Shown here: positions 12,269 through 24,325 of the stretch, piece by piece | Layout of the letters: every line of letters starts with the position of its first letter | How positions within the stretch are numbered: the stretch's first letter is position 1 | NCBI GenBank assembly: GCA_008729055.1 | Contig: SDUX01000002.1 | Location: 3,871,874-3,935,873 of the forward strand | Origin: Pyropia haitanensis | Lineage: Eukaryota; Rhodophyta; Bangiophyceae; Bangiales; Bangiaceae | Length of the DNA: 64,000 nucleotides | Direction of reading: 5' to 3' | Made by a program: the position numbers and the translations under genes | The notes under the pieces: generated by a model | Told to the model about the DNA's origin: nothing | What the model saw: the letters and a program-made list of their open reading frames with translations, nothing else | Databases searched by the model: none

Positions 12269-12363
12269 CGGCGGGCAGACGCCGCGCCGCCTCCGCGCGC
12301 ACCGGGCAGCGGCGGCAGCGGCGACGCGGCCGCCGACGGGAAGTGGCCGTGCCGGCCCGCCAC
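9001..12363 (-). CDS. Single-repeat MYB transcription factor, SHAQKYF class (THAQKYL variant)
   Basis: A 1120-residue frame from ATG 12363 to TGA at 9001. One MYB repeat lies at about residues 487-540: SRYWTPEEHDRFLAAVKAYG, then KDVRAIAAHVGTRTATQVRT and HAQKYLLRLQRE. This is the plant/algal MYB-related class with the (S/T)HAQKY(F/L) helix 3. The first Trp is present, the second Trp position is Val in KDVRAI, and the motif reads THAQKYL instead of SHAQKYF. A Leu-rich segment with coiled-coil character (HDHQAAVAALAAQLSAAHGE and VARLQSAVAAAERAV) lies at about 345-385. Most of the rest is low complexity: Ala tracts, a His-Ala repeat near residues 235-265, and Gly tracts near 210-320. Such proteins act in the nucleus, many in circadian or stress control, but the target here is unknown. 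The low-complexity length makes the start uncertain. Confidence 0.8.
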
Positions 12364-12542
12364 CCCCCCCCCGACGCCGGCCCTGACGCGGCGGCAGCAG
12401 CAGCGGCGGTAGTGGCGGCGGTGGCGGCGGCCGCGGCGGGACCCCCCCCCCCCCCCCGCCGATCCTCGTGGCCAACAGCCGTGGGCGAGGCGCCGCCCCC
12501 CGCAGCAGGGAGCGCGGTGGCGCCCCCCACCCGCGACCGCCT

Positions 12543-12544
<2 letters not shown>

Positions 12545-12613
<69 letters not shown>
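12545..12613. repeat. (GCC)n trinucleotide tract
   Basis: About 23 uninterrupted GCC units, 180 bp upstream of the MYB start codon. Similar shorter tracts inside the MYB gene encode Ala or Gly runs. Confidence 0.85.
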
Positions 12614-12616
<3 letters not shown>

Positions 12617-13295
12617 TGCCGCCGCTGCGGCGGAGCGCCACCCCCGTCACGGCAGACGTCGTGTGGGAGGCGCGCCCAACAACCGCCGCGTCGGCGGCCG
12701 AGCTCATTGGCGCCCGCGCCGCCCGCCCGCCGCCGCCCGCCGCCGGCCGTGCCCGTCGCCCGCCGCCGCCGCGCCGCCGCGCCGCTGCGCACACCGGCCG
12801 CCGCCCCCGCCACGCGCGTCGCGCATCGGCGGCCGCCGCGGCCGGGGGCGGCTCGCCACGGCCGGCCGGGACGCGCCGACGGGACGGCGGATCGGGTCGC
12901 GGTGGCAGCGGCGGCTGCCGTCGACCACCACGCCCTCCCCCCTCCCTCTCCTCTCCCGTCCCCTCCCCCTCCCCCTCCTCTCCCTCCCCTCCCCCCCCCC
13001 ACCCCCCCCCCCAACTAACAAAGACGAGTGCAGCGACGGCGGTCGCGGTCGCGGTCGCGGCGGTAGTGGCGTCGGCGGCTGCGGCGGCAGCCGCACCCCG
13101 CGGCACCCGACGGCACAACCCTGCCGGCGCGGCGTGCAAAAAGGAGCGGCGGGGTGGTGACCGCGTGCGGGTAACGCACGGCCCCGCCGCGGCGGCCGCG
13201 GCAGCGGCGGTAGCGGCGGCGGCAAGCCGCAGCGGCAGCGCCCAACGACGTGGCAGCGGCGGCAACGGACGACGGCGGCGGCGGCGGCGACGGCA

Positions 13296-13339
<44 letters not shown>

Positions 13340-13672
13340 ACGTGCAGGGGCCAACCGGCGGCCAACACCACGCTCCGCCACGCTCCCTCGGTGCTGGCGA
13401 GCGGGCGGCAGCGACGGCGGCGGCGGTCGCCACCGCTGCAGCGCGCTCCACCCACGCGGCCGCCCCCCCCCCCCCCTCCTCCACCCCACAGCGACGGCAC
13501 GCGGCGGAGCAGCAACAACACCCCCGCGGGACGCGCGTGCCGCGGCCGGCGGCGACGGCGGCGACCCCACCGACGCACGCCCCGTATGCGCCGGCGCGCC
13601 CGTGACGCGGGCGGCGGCCAGCGCTCACCGCCGCACACGCACGCGGCCGACAAAGCGGGGAGGGGGAGGCGC

Positions 13673-13700
13673 AAAAAAAAAAAAAAAAAAGAAAAAAAAA
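13673..13700. repeat. A-rich homopolymer run
   Basis: Eighteen A, one G, then nine A, in otherwise very GC-rich DNA. It could be the tail of an old retroposed sequence, but no retroposon body was recognised on either side. Confidence 0.7.
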
Positions 13701-15440
13701 GGGGAGGGATGCGGGGGATGCGGCCGCACCGCCACACGCAGACGCCCGCCTCAAAGAAACGGTGGCGGGGGGGGGGGGGGCCGACGCAGGCGCTGCCCGG
13801 ACAGGCCACGAAAGCGGCTGGCGACCCAGACCCGACGCGGGCGACGGCGGCGGCCTCGGCGGCGGCAGCGGCCACGCGCGGCCGGTCGGGGCGGCCGGCC
13901 TCGGAGCCCTCCCCGGAACCCCCCGCTGCGCCAGCATGCGCCAGCCGCACCCAGCCACAGGTCCCGTTTTCACTGGTCGGCGCGCCGCCCACCCCGCTCC
14001 CTCCACCTCGCGCGGGTGGCGGGGCAGTGGGGGCAGCCAGACGAGCGGGCCCTCCCCCCGTCCCGGGGTCCTCGCGGCTCCGCCTCACCCTCCGCGGCCG
14101 GCGTCTGCAGAGGAGGCCTCTGTGGCTGCTGCTGCGTGGGAGGCGGGTGCCCAGGGTCGCGAAGTGGACGGGCGTCGAGGCGCGAGGGGTTGCAGGAGCA
14201 AGGGGAGGGAGGGGGGCGGCTGCCGGATCCCAGCGGCAGCCGCGCACGGCGGGCCGGCCCGTGGGAAGGGTTGACAAAACCGTCATATCTCTGGTCTCAG
14301 CATTGATTAACGTACAGATTGATTACATTTACACATTAATTAAACCTGAGCGCAGTTTTGTCGGGCTCGACGACTTGTGATTGGTTTTCTCCGTTGTAAT
14401 TGAAAAAATTATAACATTATCTGGACATGCATGCCAACTGTCGCTACGGCAACCAACACTTGTACCCACCCTCGTTTTCTGGGAGGCACGACGCGGTTTG
14501 AACCAGCACCCTGCCCCCCAAAAAGGTGGCCTACGACGCCTCCAAGCTGAGCTGCTGACTGACCCGGGTTCCCCTTCGTAGATGCCGGCGGCGTCCGCCA
14601 CGCTTCTCGACCAGCTGTTGGCCAACGAGGGGGCGACACCTATGGAAGAGGGAGCAGGCCGCATGTCTGCTGAAACCAGCAGTGACGCCACCAAAAATTC
14701 GAAGCGCCCACGGCGGCCGCGTCGGCCGCCATTGACGCGTCCGTTGCAAAGGACCAACAGCGCACGGGCACGGCCGCCGCCGCAGCGCGGCAAGACAACC
14801 AGGCGACCCCGCGGCCGCCGCCGCTCATAGCGTCCCTGCCTGCAAGCACATGGGAGAGGAGGTTTGTGATCGCGGAGTAGGGGAGCGGGGGGTGTCCAGG
14901 GGGGAAGGGGGGGGGGAAAGGGGGCCGGGAAGGGCCAGGTTGGCAAGGCTCCAGCCACGAGTCGCACATGGGACGCCACGTCAGCCGACTCTTCTTCGGC
15001 CGCAACTCCCGTTCCTGGCGTTTCTGCAGATGTGGGAGAAACTATGTACAAAATGCAGTAATTGCAGACGGCGCTTCCTGCTCTTTGACTAAGCTGTTAA
15101 TTAATTGTAGATTATTGTGAATTCAATATCATGTGCTGCCAACCCTGGCCGAGCGCGCGAGGCCACAGAAGAGCGCACCCCCCCCGACTACGTGTTCACG
15201 ACCACCGGTGGCAGTCAACTGTATCGCTCCGCCAGCACCGGCCAGCTGGGCCACCCCACCACTCTCGCAGTGCACCCTGTGCAGCCGGGGGGGAGTCCGG
15301 TTGGCAGCGACCCCCGCTCAGCCCAGTCACAAGCGTATGCTTGTGTGGCCGAGCGCCAGCCACGCCACCAATCTCCAGATAAATCCCTTCATCTGAGGTG
15401 CACAGCGGGGGGTTTCCCGGGTAGCGAGGTGGTGGTGGTG

Positions 15441-15486
<46 letters not shown>

Positions 15487-16157
15487 GCCCCCGTTCCCGG
15501 CCCCTTTGGGCGGCGGCGGCTGGCCGCACATGCGGTGGCGGGCGCTCGAGATTGCATCCTTGCGTGTCGCGGCTGGCGGCCAACGGCGGTCAACGACCGT
15601 CCATTGGGGAGGCGCGGGTGTATCTCGGCGGCGGTAGCGACGGTCAGATTCTCTAGGCCGGTCGGCCACGCACGAGGGGGGAGGGTGTGGCGTGGCGGGC
15701 CCAGAGCGAGTGCTCCCGCTATCGCATGCCGAGCGCAGCTGGCACGAGCCTGGCGAGATTTGTAGTGGGAGCGCGCCCGACGGAATATCAGGGTACTTGA
15801 GACACTTCTGATGTTGTCTCGCCACAATTCCGTCCTCGTCGGCGAGCACTAGTAGCCTGGGGGTCTATACAGTCAATCGAACTTACAATACATCCGTTTA
15901 GCATGTTTTTTGATGGATGGTGCACTTTTTGCACTGACAGTTTGGCGATCGTGGATCATGATGCGATCATGGCAGGTGGGCGATCACGTCGAGTTTGACA
16001 TCAAACGGCACCATGCCGGATCGCTCGATCATCCGTCATGTAAGCCGAACGAAAATCAAATCTGTCGCTGCCACAAGGGGGGGAAAAAACTGAAGAATGG
16101 CTGAAACCAAGGATTGACTTTCTCAAAATCTTGTGACAGACACTGTCGACCATTCGA

Positions 16158-19100
16158 ATGGACAACACCGCTGCTGTACGGGTGCAGCGAGAGGCATGCC
16201 CACGGCCATTCGCCCCGCTTCCCGCTGCGCGACTCCCCCTCCCCGCTATGGAGTCGGATGAAGACCATGACGTCACAACGGTGGCGGAGCAAAAGCAGCT
16301 TCGCTCAGAGCTGGCCACCGCCCTCGCCGCTTTTGACCGCGCGGAAGACTGGGCGGACCTCATCCACGACTTGCAGCGCGTCAACCGGGTGCTGTCCAAG
16401 CACGCCCGCGCCACGTCGCTGCCGCACAAGGAGCTGCTTGCCAAGCGCCTGTCCCAATGCTTGAATGCATCTCTTCCCAGTGGTACGCCGCGAATGCACG
16501 GTGAGGGGGCCTACCCCGTGGTTGGGGTCTACCCTGGGGGTTGAGACTAGCCGAAGCGGCGTGCGTTGAGGCCGCCATTGCTACCCTTGTCCTGACCTCC
16601 CCGAGCCCTGCGTTGGGTCCAGTTCGTCTCACAGCCGTCCTCTTTTTTCTCGTGCGTTGCTGCGAGCTGTGCCCGTGTGTTGTGACTACCCACCGTTTCT
16701 TTCTTCGCGCCTGTACCACCGGTCCCGCAACTTGTCCCGGTCTTTGTACCACCTGCACCCTCCGTTCCCCCGCAGGAGTCCATCTGAAGGCCTTGGAAAC
16801 GTACGCTCTGGTTCTCTCCCGCCTCCCTCCCGCCTCGTTGGTGTCGTCGCTTCCCCTGTTTGCCACGGGCCTCTTCCCGCTGCTGTCGTACGCGTCGACC
16901 GCCCTCAAGCCCACCATCCTCTCCCTCTTTGAGTCCCACCTGGTGCCCCTGCCGCCGCACGCGCTCGCGCCCTTTCTTGACGCCACCGTTGTGGCGCTGC
17001 TGCCCGCCATTGACGACGATGGCGAGCCTGGCGGGGAGGTGCACGCGCGCGCATCGCGGCTGCTGGCTGACCTGTCGGCGCCCGCCCCCGCGGCGGTGGA
17101 CACGGCGCTATGGCGGGCGCTGCTGACCGCCCCGCCCGTTCGGCTGGCCGCCGCGCGGCAGCTGCGGGGCCGGCTGCTCGCAGCCGGCCCGGCCGAGATG
17201 CTGTCTGCTCGAGGCGGGGCGGGGGGGGGCGGTGGCGGTGGCCGTTGCCCCGCGGGCGACGTCGGCGACGGCGACGGCGATGGAGCGGTCGACGCGCTGA
17301 TCCCGCTGGCGCTTGCGGCGGGTGTCGCGGACGAGCAAGCGCTGGTTGTGCGGGCCGTGTTGGACATCGTGGCTACTCCCGCGCTGGCGCTTGAGGGGCC
17401 GTTTTTTGACCGCCCGCCGGGGGGTGCGGGGGACCCTCGTGTGCACGTGGTGGGGGGGGTGCTTGCCGCCCTCCTCCGACGTGATGCGTCTCTGTCCAAA
17501 CGCGTCTATGCGTGGCTGGGCGTTGGCCGGGGGGGGGGGGACGCTCGGCCGTGACTCCCCCTTGTGGTGCCGTCTCGGCCGCTTCATTGTCATCGAACGC
17601 GCTGCGGCCGTCAGCCGGCTGCTGGCTGTCATGGACGCTCGATTCGGCGTCGCCTTGGGTCGCCGCTGCCGGCGGTGTTGCGGCCGCCCTCCGCGTGGCG
17701 TCAGCGTTGGCGGAGCGAGAGGAGGTGGTGGCGGCGGTAGGACTGCCGCTTGGCGGCGCTGTCGTCCGTCTACTGGCAGCCTCGTGCAATGGGGTCGGAG
17801 CGGATGCCGATGGCGTTGTGGATGGGCTTGGCCGGGACGTGCTTAGCCGCCTGGGGCTTCCCGTGCTCCTCGGTGTCGTACGGGAGGCTCTGCGTCTGCC
17901 CTCGGAAGGAGGGCGAGACCCCCGTGGGGAGGCCTGTCCACTGGACGTGACAGGTCTTGGCCTGGCCATCACGGCGGCGCGTGCGCTTGGAGTAAGGCTG
18001 GCGTCGGCCGATAACGCGGCGGCTATGGACAGGGCGTCGGTGCTGGACGGCCTGACCCGCCTGGCAGTGGTGTTGACGTCCGTGCTCGGTGCGCATGGGG
18101 CCACCTGGGACGTTCCCGCCGTGGTCGACGCGCTGACACTGCTCGACACCGTGCACGCTCTTCTCCAGTCGCACGGAGCGCTTGCCGCGACGGCGGCGCC
18201 GTTGTCTGCTGTACTGAACAACTTGTGCGACACCGCTACCGCGTGGCTTGCCGATGCTCTGGCTGATGGCAGCGGACCGTATGGAGCGACAGCCACCGGC
18301 CGCGATTGTACCTCGGATGTGAAGGATAACACGGACGATGGCCAGACGCCTCCATCGCCGGCAGGAAGGGCATTTGATGCGACGCTGACGGTCATGACCA
18401 CTCTCCTTTCCACTCCCGGTGCCGCCGCCGCCCGCCCTGCTGTACGCGCGGTCGCTGCCGCAGCTGCCACAGCAGCCGACGCGAGCGTGGCGGCCGGCGG
18501 CGTGCGCCTCTTCTGTGTTGCAACGCCGCCAGGCAGTGTGGATGCGGCCTCCTGCGACGACGCGTCGGCCGACGCGGGCGAGTTGCTGATGCCTGCGGTC
18601 GTCCCGGCCACGCTCCGCTCTGGCCATGGCGGCAATGACCACGTAGGGCCGAGCCGCGACCGTCGCAGCGCGTTGGCAGTCGTCACCTGCGCGTGGGCGG
18701 CGCTGCACCCTGACCTGCCCACAGCGACGGTCGCGGCGGCGGACGGGTGGTTGGCGCTGGCTGCCCGCCTGCCAGCCACCACCGCCGTTTGTATTGCGGA
18801 TGGGGTGCTGGCGTCAGCGACGCCGGCGGGTCGGCTGGGGCACCTAGCGCGCCTGGCCACCCTCTCCCGTCTGGCCACGCTGTATGGCCTGGGTGAAGGT
18901 GCAGAAGGGGGGAACGTTCCGGCAGGCGGCGTTGACGTGCGGCTGCTGCTGGACGCGCTGCTCGGTGGCGTGGATGGAGAGGTTGGCGACGGCGCCGGCG
19001 GCGAGAGCACTGGCGGCGTCGTGGCGGCCGAACGTGGCCTTGCTACCGACTGGCTCCGGCTGACGATGCGGCTTTCGCCAGGAGCAGTGCTGGACGGCCT

Positions 19101-22100
19101 GCTACACATGTTGGCTGCTCAATGGCGGGCAGGCGACCTCGACCCGCCCGTCGCCCTCTACGCGTTTACCACTATTGGTGCGGTGATGGGCGCTGCGTTT
19201 GGCGGCGGCCACGGCGGCAGAGGTGCCGTCGCTGCCAGCGACGGCGACGATGATGATGGGCAGGCGGTTGGCTGGGGCGCCCGCCAGGCGGCGGCGGCCA
19301 TGGGGTCGCCGCTGTCACCCGGCCTGGCAGCTGCCTTGGGCTCAGTCCCCGCCGGCGGCGCGCTGCCTCCACCGGGCGTGCCGCCGCCGGGCGCGGACGG
19401 GCCACCAGCCAACTATTGGATGGCCATTGCGACGGTTGCGCTTGCATTTGTGCCCGACTGGACACCGCGTGGCGACCCCCCGCCTTCACCGTACGAGGAC
19501 ATCCGAGTGCCAAGTTTCGGTGGTGACGCCGCTGCGGCTGCAGCCCGAGACGTGGTGGCGGCTCCCGCCTTGGCCGAGCTCGCCCCCGCATCCAACGGGG
19601 AGGCCAGTGGCCCGGCAGCCGCCGCGGCCGCGGACGAGGCGGCCGCCGTCGGCGCCGCCGCTGCGGATCTTCTCACGACCACCCTACGAGCTGCCGCTCG
19701 TCATGGTGGACGCGGCGCGGCGGCTGCGCTTGCGTCGTCTGTCGCGCCACGCACGCTTGACCTGCTGGACAAGGCGGTAGCCGGTGCAGCCGCGGCCGCG
19801 GCGGACGCGGCTGTTGGCGCGGCCATTGGCGGGGCTGCGGCTGAGGGCAGTGGTGGCCATTCTGCAGACGATGCGCACGGCATTGAGCAGCGGCTGGCGG
19901 CGGCGGTCGAGGCGGCGGTGGCGGGCAACGCGGACGCTGTCGAGGCGCACCCGCTGTACGTGCCGCTGCTCTTGCAGGGGCTGAGTCGGTCGTTGGTGGT
20001 GGCCGCTGCTCCTGCCAGCGGCGGCCACGACGGTGGCGGCGGTGGCGGACGTGCGCCACTGGGCGTGGCGCAGCAGTGGGTGTCGCTGGCTCAGACCGCC
20101 CTCCAGTGTGGCTGGCGGGTACTTCCTGAGCTGGTCGCTGGCGTCGTGACCGCACTCGTCGACGCCCTTGACGCGCTTGACGCGGTCGACCTGCCGACCT
20201 CATCAGCCACCGCCTCCCCCAACGGGGGCCTTCCCCATCACGTGCTGCTTCGGCACGACCTGCGGTTACTGCTGCTACGGGGCTTGGCCGCCGTCGGTGC
20301 GCGGGTGGTGGACATGGTGGGCGCCGGGGTTGCGGCGGGAGAGCTGGTGCTTGCCCATCACGCGCTGTCAGCCTCCCAGGGGGATGGCATTGAGGTCGGA
20401 GGAGGAGGTTCGGGAGGCGGCTTGGCGGTGGCCGCAGCGGGGAGTGCCTCTGCTGCCGGCAGTGGTGGGGGGGGCAACAGTGGTGGAGGGGCGGACGCCG
20501 GCAATGGCGCTGCCGGCGACGCCCGCTCGGCGGTGACCACCGTGTCAGCACCCGGCGGCAGCGGCAGCGGTGGCGGCGGCGCCGTCTTTACCGCTTTGAA
20601 CCCGCTGCGCCTCCTCCCTGACTTCGTCAAGGATGCAATGTTTGCGTCGGCGGAGCCCCGCGGCGCCACGCCGACGCGTACCGACCCGCGAGCGCAGGCG
20701 GGTGTGGCTGCAGCTGCGGCGTTGCCGCGGGTGCTACTCGCTGCCGCGCGCGGCTGGCGGCTGGCCGGTCGCATGGCCAGGACGGGGTCTACCTGTCGGG
20801 GCGCCGCGGACGGGTTGGCGGGCCCGCCCCCATCTGCTGGGCGGTCCGCATCACTGGCGGACGCGCTTGCTCGTGCGGCGGCAGGGGTGGTGCGCCCGTG
20901 GGCGGCGGCTCACCTGGCCGACACGGTCGCCGCGGGGATGGGGGTGCTGGCTGCCGGGGAGGGTGTGGCGGACGTGCTGTCGCCATGGGCGGCGCTCGGG
21001 TATGGAGCACCGCCCTGTCCGTGGCAGGAGGACAAGGACGGTGTGGCGGCAGGGGGCGGTATGGACCCTGGGGGGGCGGCTAGTGCCGCCGCCGTCGACT
21101 CGATGGTGCAGCTGGTGGACCTGCTCACCGCCGTCGCGCCGGTGGACGCGCTCGCCACCGCGCTCGGGGTGGTACTCGGGGTGGCCACCCGCTGGCCAGG
21201 CGCCGCGGCGGGCGCGGTTGCCACGGAAGGGGGCGCCCCGGTTGCGAGCCCCGGCATTCCGCTGGACGGGCTTCCCCCGCCCCCCGAGGCGCTGTGCCTC
21301 CTGGACGCGGTCGGCCTGTTTCGCCGGCTCGCGCCCGCCGACGCAGAGGCCGTTGCCCTCTGGCTCCTGCGTGGGCTGTTGCTTGCTGGCCCGACCGGCG
21401 GTAGTGGCATCAGCAGCAGCAGCGCCAGCCGCCGGGACCTCCGCCGCGCCCTTGCCGCTTGGCCGCCCACCGCTGCTGCGGTGGCGGATGTGCTCGCCAC
21501 TGGTCGCCGCGCGTGCACGCCGCCGCATGCGCTGCGCGTGCTGGCGGCGTTTGCGTCGACGTTGCCGCCAGTGGTGGTGCCGCGAGGGAGTGGCACCGCG
21601 TTTGGGGTACCCGCCGGCAAGGGGGCTGCAGGCGCCTATGATGGAGCGGCTGGCACCGCCGGGGGGGGGCGGCCGGGGCGGGGGGAGGGGCGGCATCGGG
21701 CGCAGCTGCTGCCGCCGCCGCCGCCGATGTGCGGCGGGTGCGCAAGGAGCTCGCGACGCTCACAGGCAGCGCGGTGACGGCGGTAGCGGCCATTGCGGGC
21801 GGCACGGTCGACATCACGACAGAAGAAGCACTGCTGGCCGCGTCACCGGCGCCGCGACTGTCCCGAACCGGTCGGTCGCGGGTCGGCGGCAGCGGCAGCG
21901 GCGGCACCGCCGCTCCCCCTAGTGGCAAGGCCCTCCGCCTGCACGCGGCGGTGTCGGCGTTATGGGCACTGGCCGACGGGCTGGCCGCCCTTGTCGACGC
22001 GTCGGTCGTGACGCTTGCCGACGACCGCGCCGTTGCGGCGTTACTGCCCACCGTCGTAGGGGGCGCCCTGAAGCCCGCGGTGGCCACCCTCCGCCGCGTG

Positions 22101-23876
22101 TCTGCCCGCTACGCGGCGGTCGCGGCGCTCTCCCTCTCCGCGTCGGCGCGGCCCGGCGGCGGTGGCGACGCGGAGTCCGCCACCGACCACGGGCGGGAGG
22201 CCGAGGCGGCGACCGCGGCGCTGGGGGTGGTGGCGGCGCTGGCGGCGGCCGAATGGGGCTTCAAAGCCGCCAAGCGGGAGCTCCTGCCGCTGCTCGACGA
22301 GCCGTCCTTTTTCTACGGCAAGTCCTGGCGGGGGATGGTGCTCCTCGCGGCGGCGACGAACGAGCTCGTCCACGGCGCGGGCGCGTCGACACGACCGGCG
22401 CCGCTGCCGCGGGCGCTCCCGCCGGGGGGGGGGGACGGGGGGGCGCGCGTGTACCGCTCGGCGGGCTGGGCGGCGCTCCGGTCGCCGGGGGGGTGGCGCG
22501 CGGCGGGCTCCCCGCCGGGCCAGCCGGCCGCCGCCGCCACCACCACCCCCACCGCCGGGGCGGCGCCGCCGCCGCCGCCACCGCCACCGCCGCCGCTGCG
22601 CAGCGGCAGCGGCGGCGACGGGGTGGGGCGCGGGATTAGCTCGGCGACGGTCGCCCCCCCCCCTACCAACGGGGGCGTCAACCGGGCAGACCTGATCGCG
22701 TCGGCCGCGGCGCCGGCGGGCAGCGCGGTCAGCGGCGTGACGGCCGTCTTTGCCGGCCGTGAGGCCGAGGCGGCCGCCCGCGCGCGGGGCCTCCGCCGGA
22801 CGGCGCTGCTGGTCGGCGTCGCGCCCGCGGGCGCCTTTGCGGGCCTGACGGGGGCGGTGCTGGAGCGGCTGCGCGACGCGCTCCGCCACTCGGCGGGGAG
22901 CGTGGGGGGGGCCGAGCCCGCCGCGCCCTACACGCCCGCCGCCGCGGCGGGCGGCGGGGGGGGCGCCGACGCGGACCACGGCCGGCCCGGGCCTGGGATG
23001 GGCGGCGGCGGCAGCGGTGGCGGCGGCGGCAGCGGGCTCAGCGGCGGCGGCTTGCGGGGCGCGCCCCCCCCGCCGCCGCCCGGCGGCACGCTCTTCCTCG
23101 GCGCGCCCGGCGGCGCGGGCGGCGCGGTGGTCGTGCCGCCCACCTCCCTGTCGCTCCTCGACGACGCGTTCCGGCTGCTGCGGCTGCTGCTGCTGCGGTC
23201 GGGCGCGGCGGCGGTGACCGCGTTCCGCGCGACGACCCTCTCCGAGCTCCTCCGCGTGCTCGCCGCGTTTGGCCGCCGCGCCGCCGCCGCGGGCGGCGGC
23301 GGCGGCGGCAGCGGCGGCGGCGGCGGCCACGACGGCGCCGCCGTCTCGGCCGCCGAGGTGGTCGACGTCCTCGCCGCGCTGCGGCTGCTCGACGTGGCGT
23401 CGCTGGTGGGCGCCGCGGAGATGGCCACCGAGGCGGGCTTTTTCCTGCCGCCGCCGGGCGGGGGGCCCCCGCCGTCGGCGGCGGCGCCCGCGGCGGCGGC
23501 GGCCACGCCCGCGGCGCGGGTGCCCACGTACGTGCCGTACGTGGCGCGCATCGCGGCGCGGCGGCTGCCGGCCGACGCGGCGGCTGGCGCGGGTGCCGCG
23601 GCGGCGCTGCCCCCGCCCGCGGTGGTGGCCGCCGCCGCCGCCGCGGGCGCCGCGGCGGTGTGGCATGGGGCGGGCGCGCCCGGCGGCCGGCCGACGCCCG
23701 TCCTCGTCGGGCGGCTGCCCCTCATCGACGAGGAGCTGCTCGTCCGCTACGCGCGGGCGCTGTGCGAGCGCGCGGCGCGGCCGGGAGGGGGGGGGGGGGG
23801 GGGGGCGGCGCGGGTCGACTCTGACGCGCTGACGCGGGGGGTGCTCCTCGAGATGCTCCACCCGCCGTTTGCGTGA
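16158..23876 (+). CDS. DOP1: DOP1 (Dopey) homologue, endosome/Golgi trafficking scaffold
   Basis: Exon 1 runs 16158-16482 and exon 2 from 16776. Joining gives ALPSG-type sequence followed by GVHLKALETYALVLSRLP, a near-exact match to the Dopey N-terminal signature. ATGLFPLLSYAS, TALWRALLTAPPVRL and RRDASLSKRVYAWL then follow in family order. The C-terminal Dopey region is recognisable at 22250-23460: AAKRELLPLLDEPSFFYGKS, LLRLLLLRSGAAAVTAFRAT and DVLAALRLLDVASL. The total is about 2,470 residues, in the range of other DOP1 proteins. DOP1 works with MON2 in endosome-to-Golgi and ER organisation. The frame changes near the G12 run at 17529-17540, again near 17660, and at the G9 run near 21665; between the first two breaks ERAAAVSRLLAVMDARFG fits the family. 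These are homopolymer indels, tiny introns or real lesions. Met31 (16248) is an alternative start. Gly/Ala-rich insertions are common in the middle. Confidence 0.88.
16483..16775 (+). other. DOP1 intron 1 (phase 1)
   Basis: The donor GTACGC follows the first base of a Gly codon and the acceptor is a pyrimidine stretch ending CCCCCGCAG. Removing 293 bases joins the two halves of the conserved LPSG/VHLKALE motif in frame, which fixes both splice sites. Confidence 0.9.
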
Positions 23877-24325
23877 GCGGGGTGGTGGTGGGGGGGGGGA
23901 GAGGGCGGGGTAGGGGTGCGGGGGTTTGGGAGAGAGGCCCGTGGGGAAGGGGGGGGTGGGCGGGCGGCGCGCGTGCGCGGCGCGCGTGTGTACATGATGG
24001 GGGTGGCGCCCGCCCCGTCTGGACCTTTTTGTGCTTGTTGGTTTGCGCCTGCTGTTGCGCGCCGTGCCCGCCGCGGCCGCCGAGCGGCCCGCTGACCGGC
24101 GTGGCGGGAACCGCCCGGCGGCCACGCGCGGCGGCTCGCCCCGCTCCTCCCCCCCTGTCCCTGTCCATACCTGTCCGCCCCCCCCCCCCTTTGCCCCTTG
24201 ACCACCCCGCCGCCCTACCGGTGCCGCCACCGATGCGGCAAGGGCCGCCCCACGCACCTGCCGCCCACCCACCCCCTCTTTCCTGTGCCGCCCGCCCGCC
24301 CGCCCGCCCGCTCTCTACGCTCCCC
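23877..24325. other. Convergent spacer between DOP1 and the toroid-protein gene
   Basis: A short region between two convergent 3' ends, with G runs at 23888-23899 and C runs near 24178 and 24359. Nothing else was seen. Confidence 0.5.

Larger units (their letters stand above)
12364..16157. other. Intergenic region between divergent MYB and DOP1 genes
   Basis: This stretch separates the 5' ends of the MYB (minus) and DOP1 (plus) genes and should hold both promoters. It contains a (GCC)n tract (12545-12613), pyrimidine-rich DNA at 12930-13015, an A-rich run (13673-13700) and AT-rich islands at about 14270-14420, 15035-15130 and 15830-16110. Long frames across 12200-14280 are Arg/Pro/Ala low complexity with no domain. 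No TATA box or terminator could be assigned. Confidence 0.45.

Noticed and set aside
13673..13700. Poly(A) tail of a retroposed gene
   Set aside because: No retroposed coding sequence, target duplication or element end could be found adjoining the A run.
12207..14006. 599-codon minus-strand open frame upstream of the MYB gene
   Set aside because: Pure Arg/Ala/Gly/Pro low complexity with homopolymer-driven composition and no domain; open frames of this size arise by chance at such GC content.
14480..14580. tRNA-like B-box (GGTTCAAACC) and A-box-like (AGCTCAGCTTGG) on the minus strand
   Set aside because: The T-stem and anticodon stem do not pair around these boxes and no acceptor stem forms, so it is not a tRNA; a tRNA-derived SINE could not be shown either.
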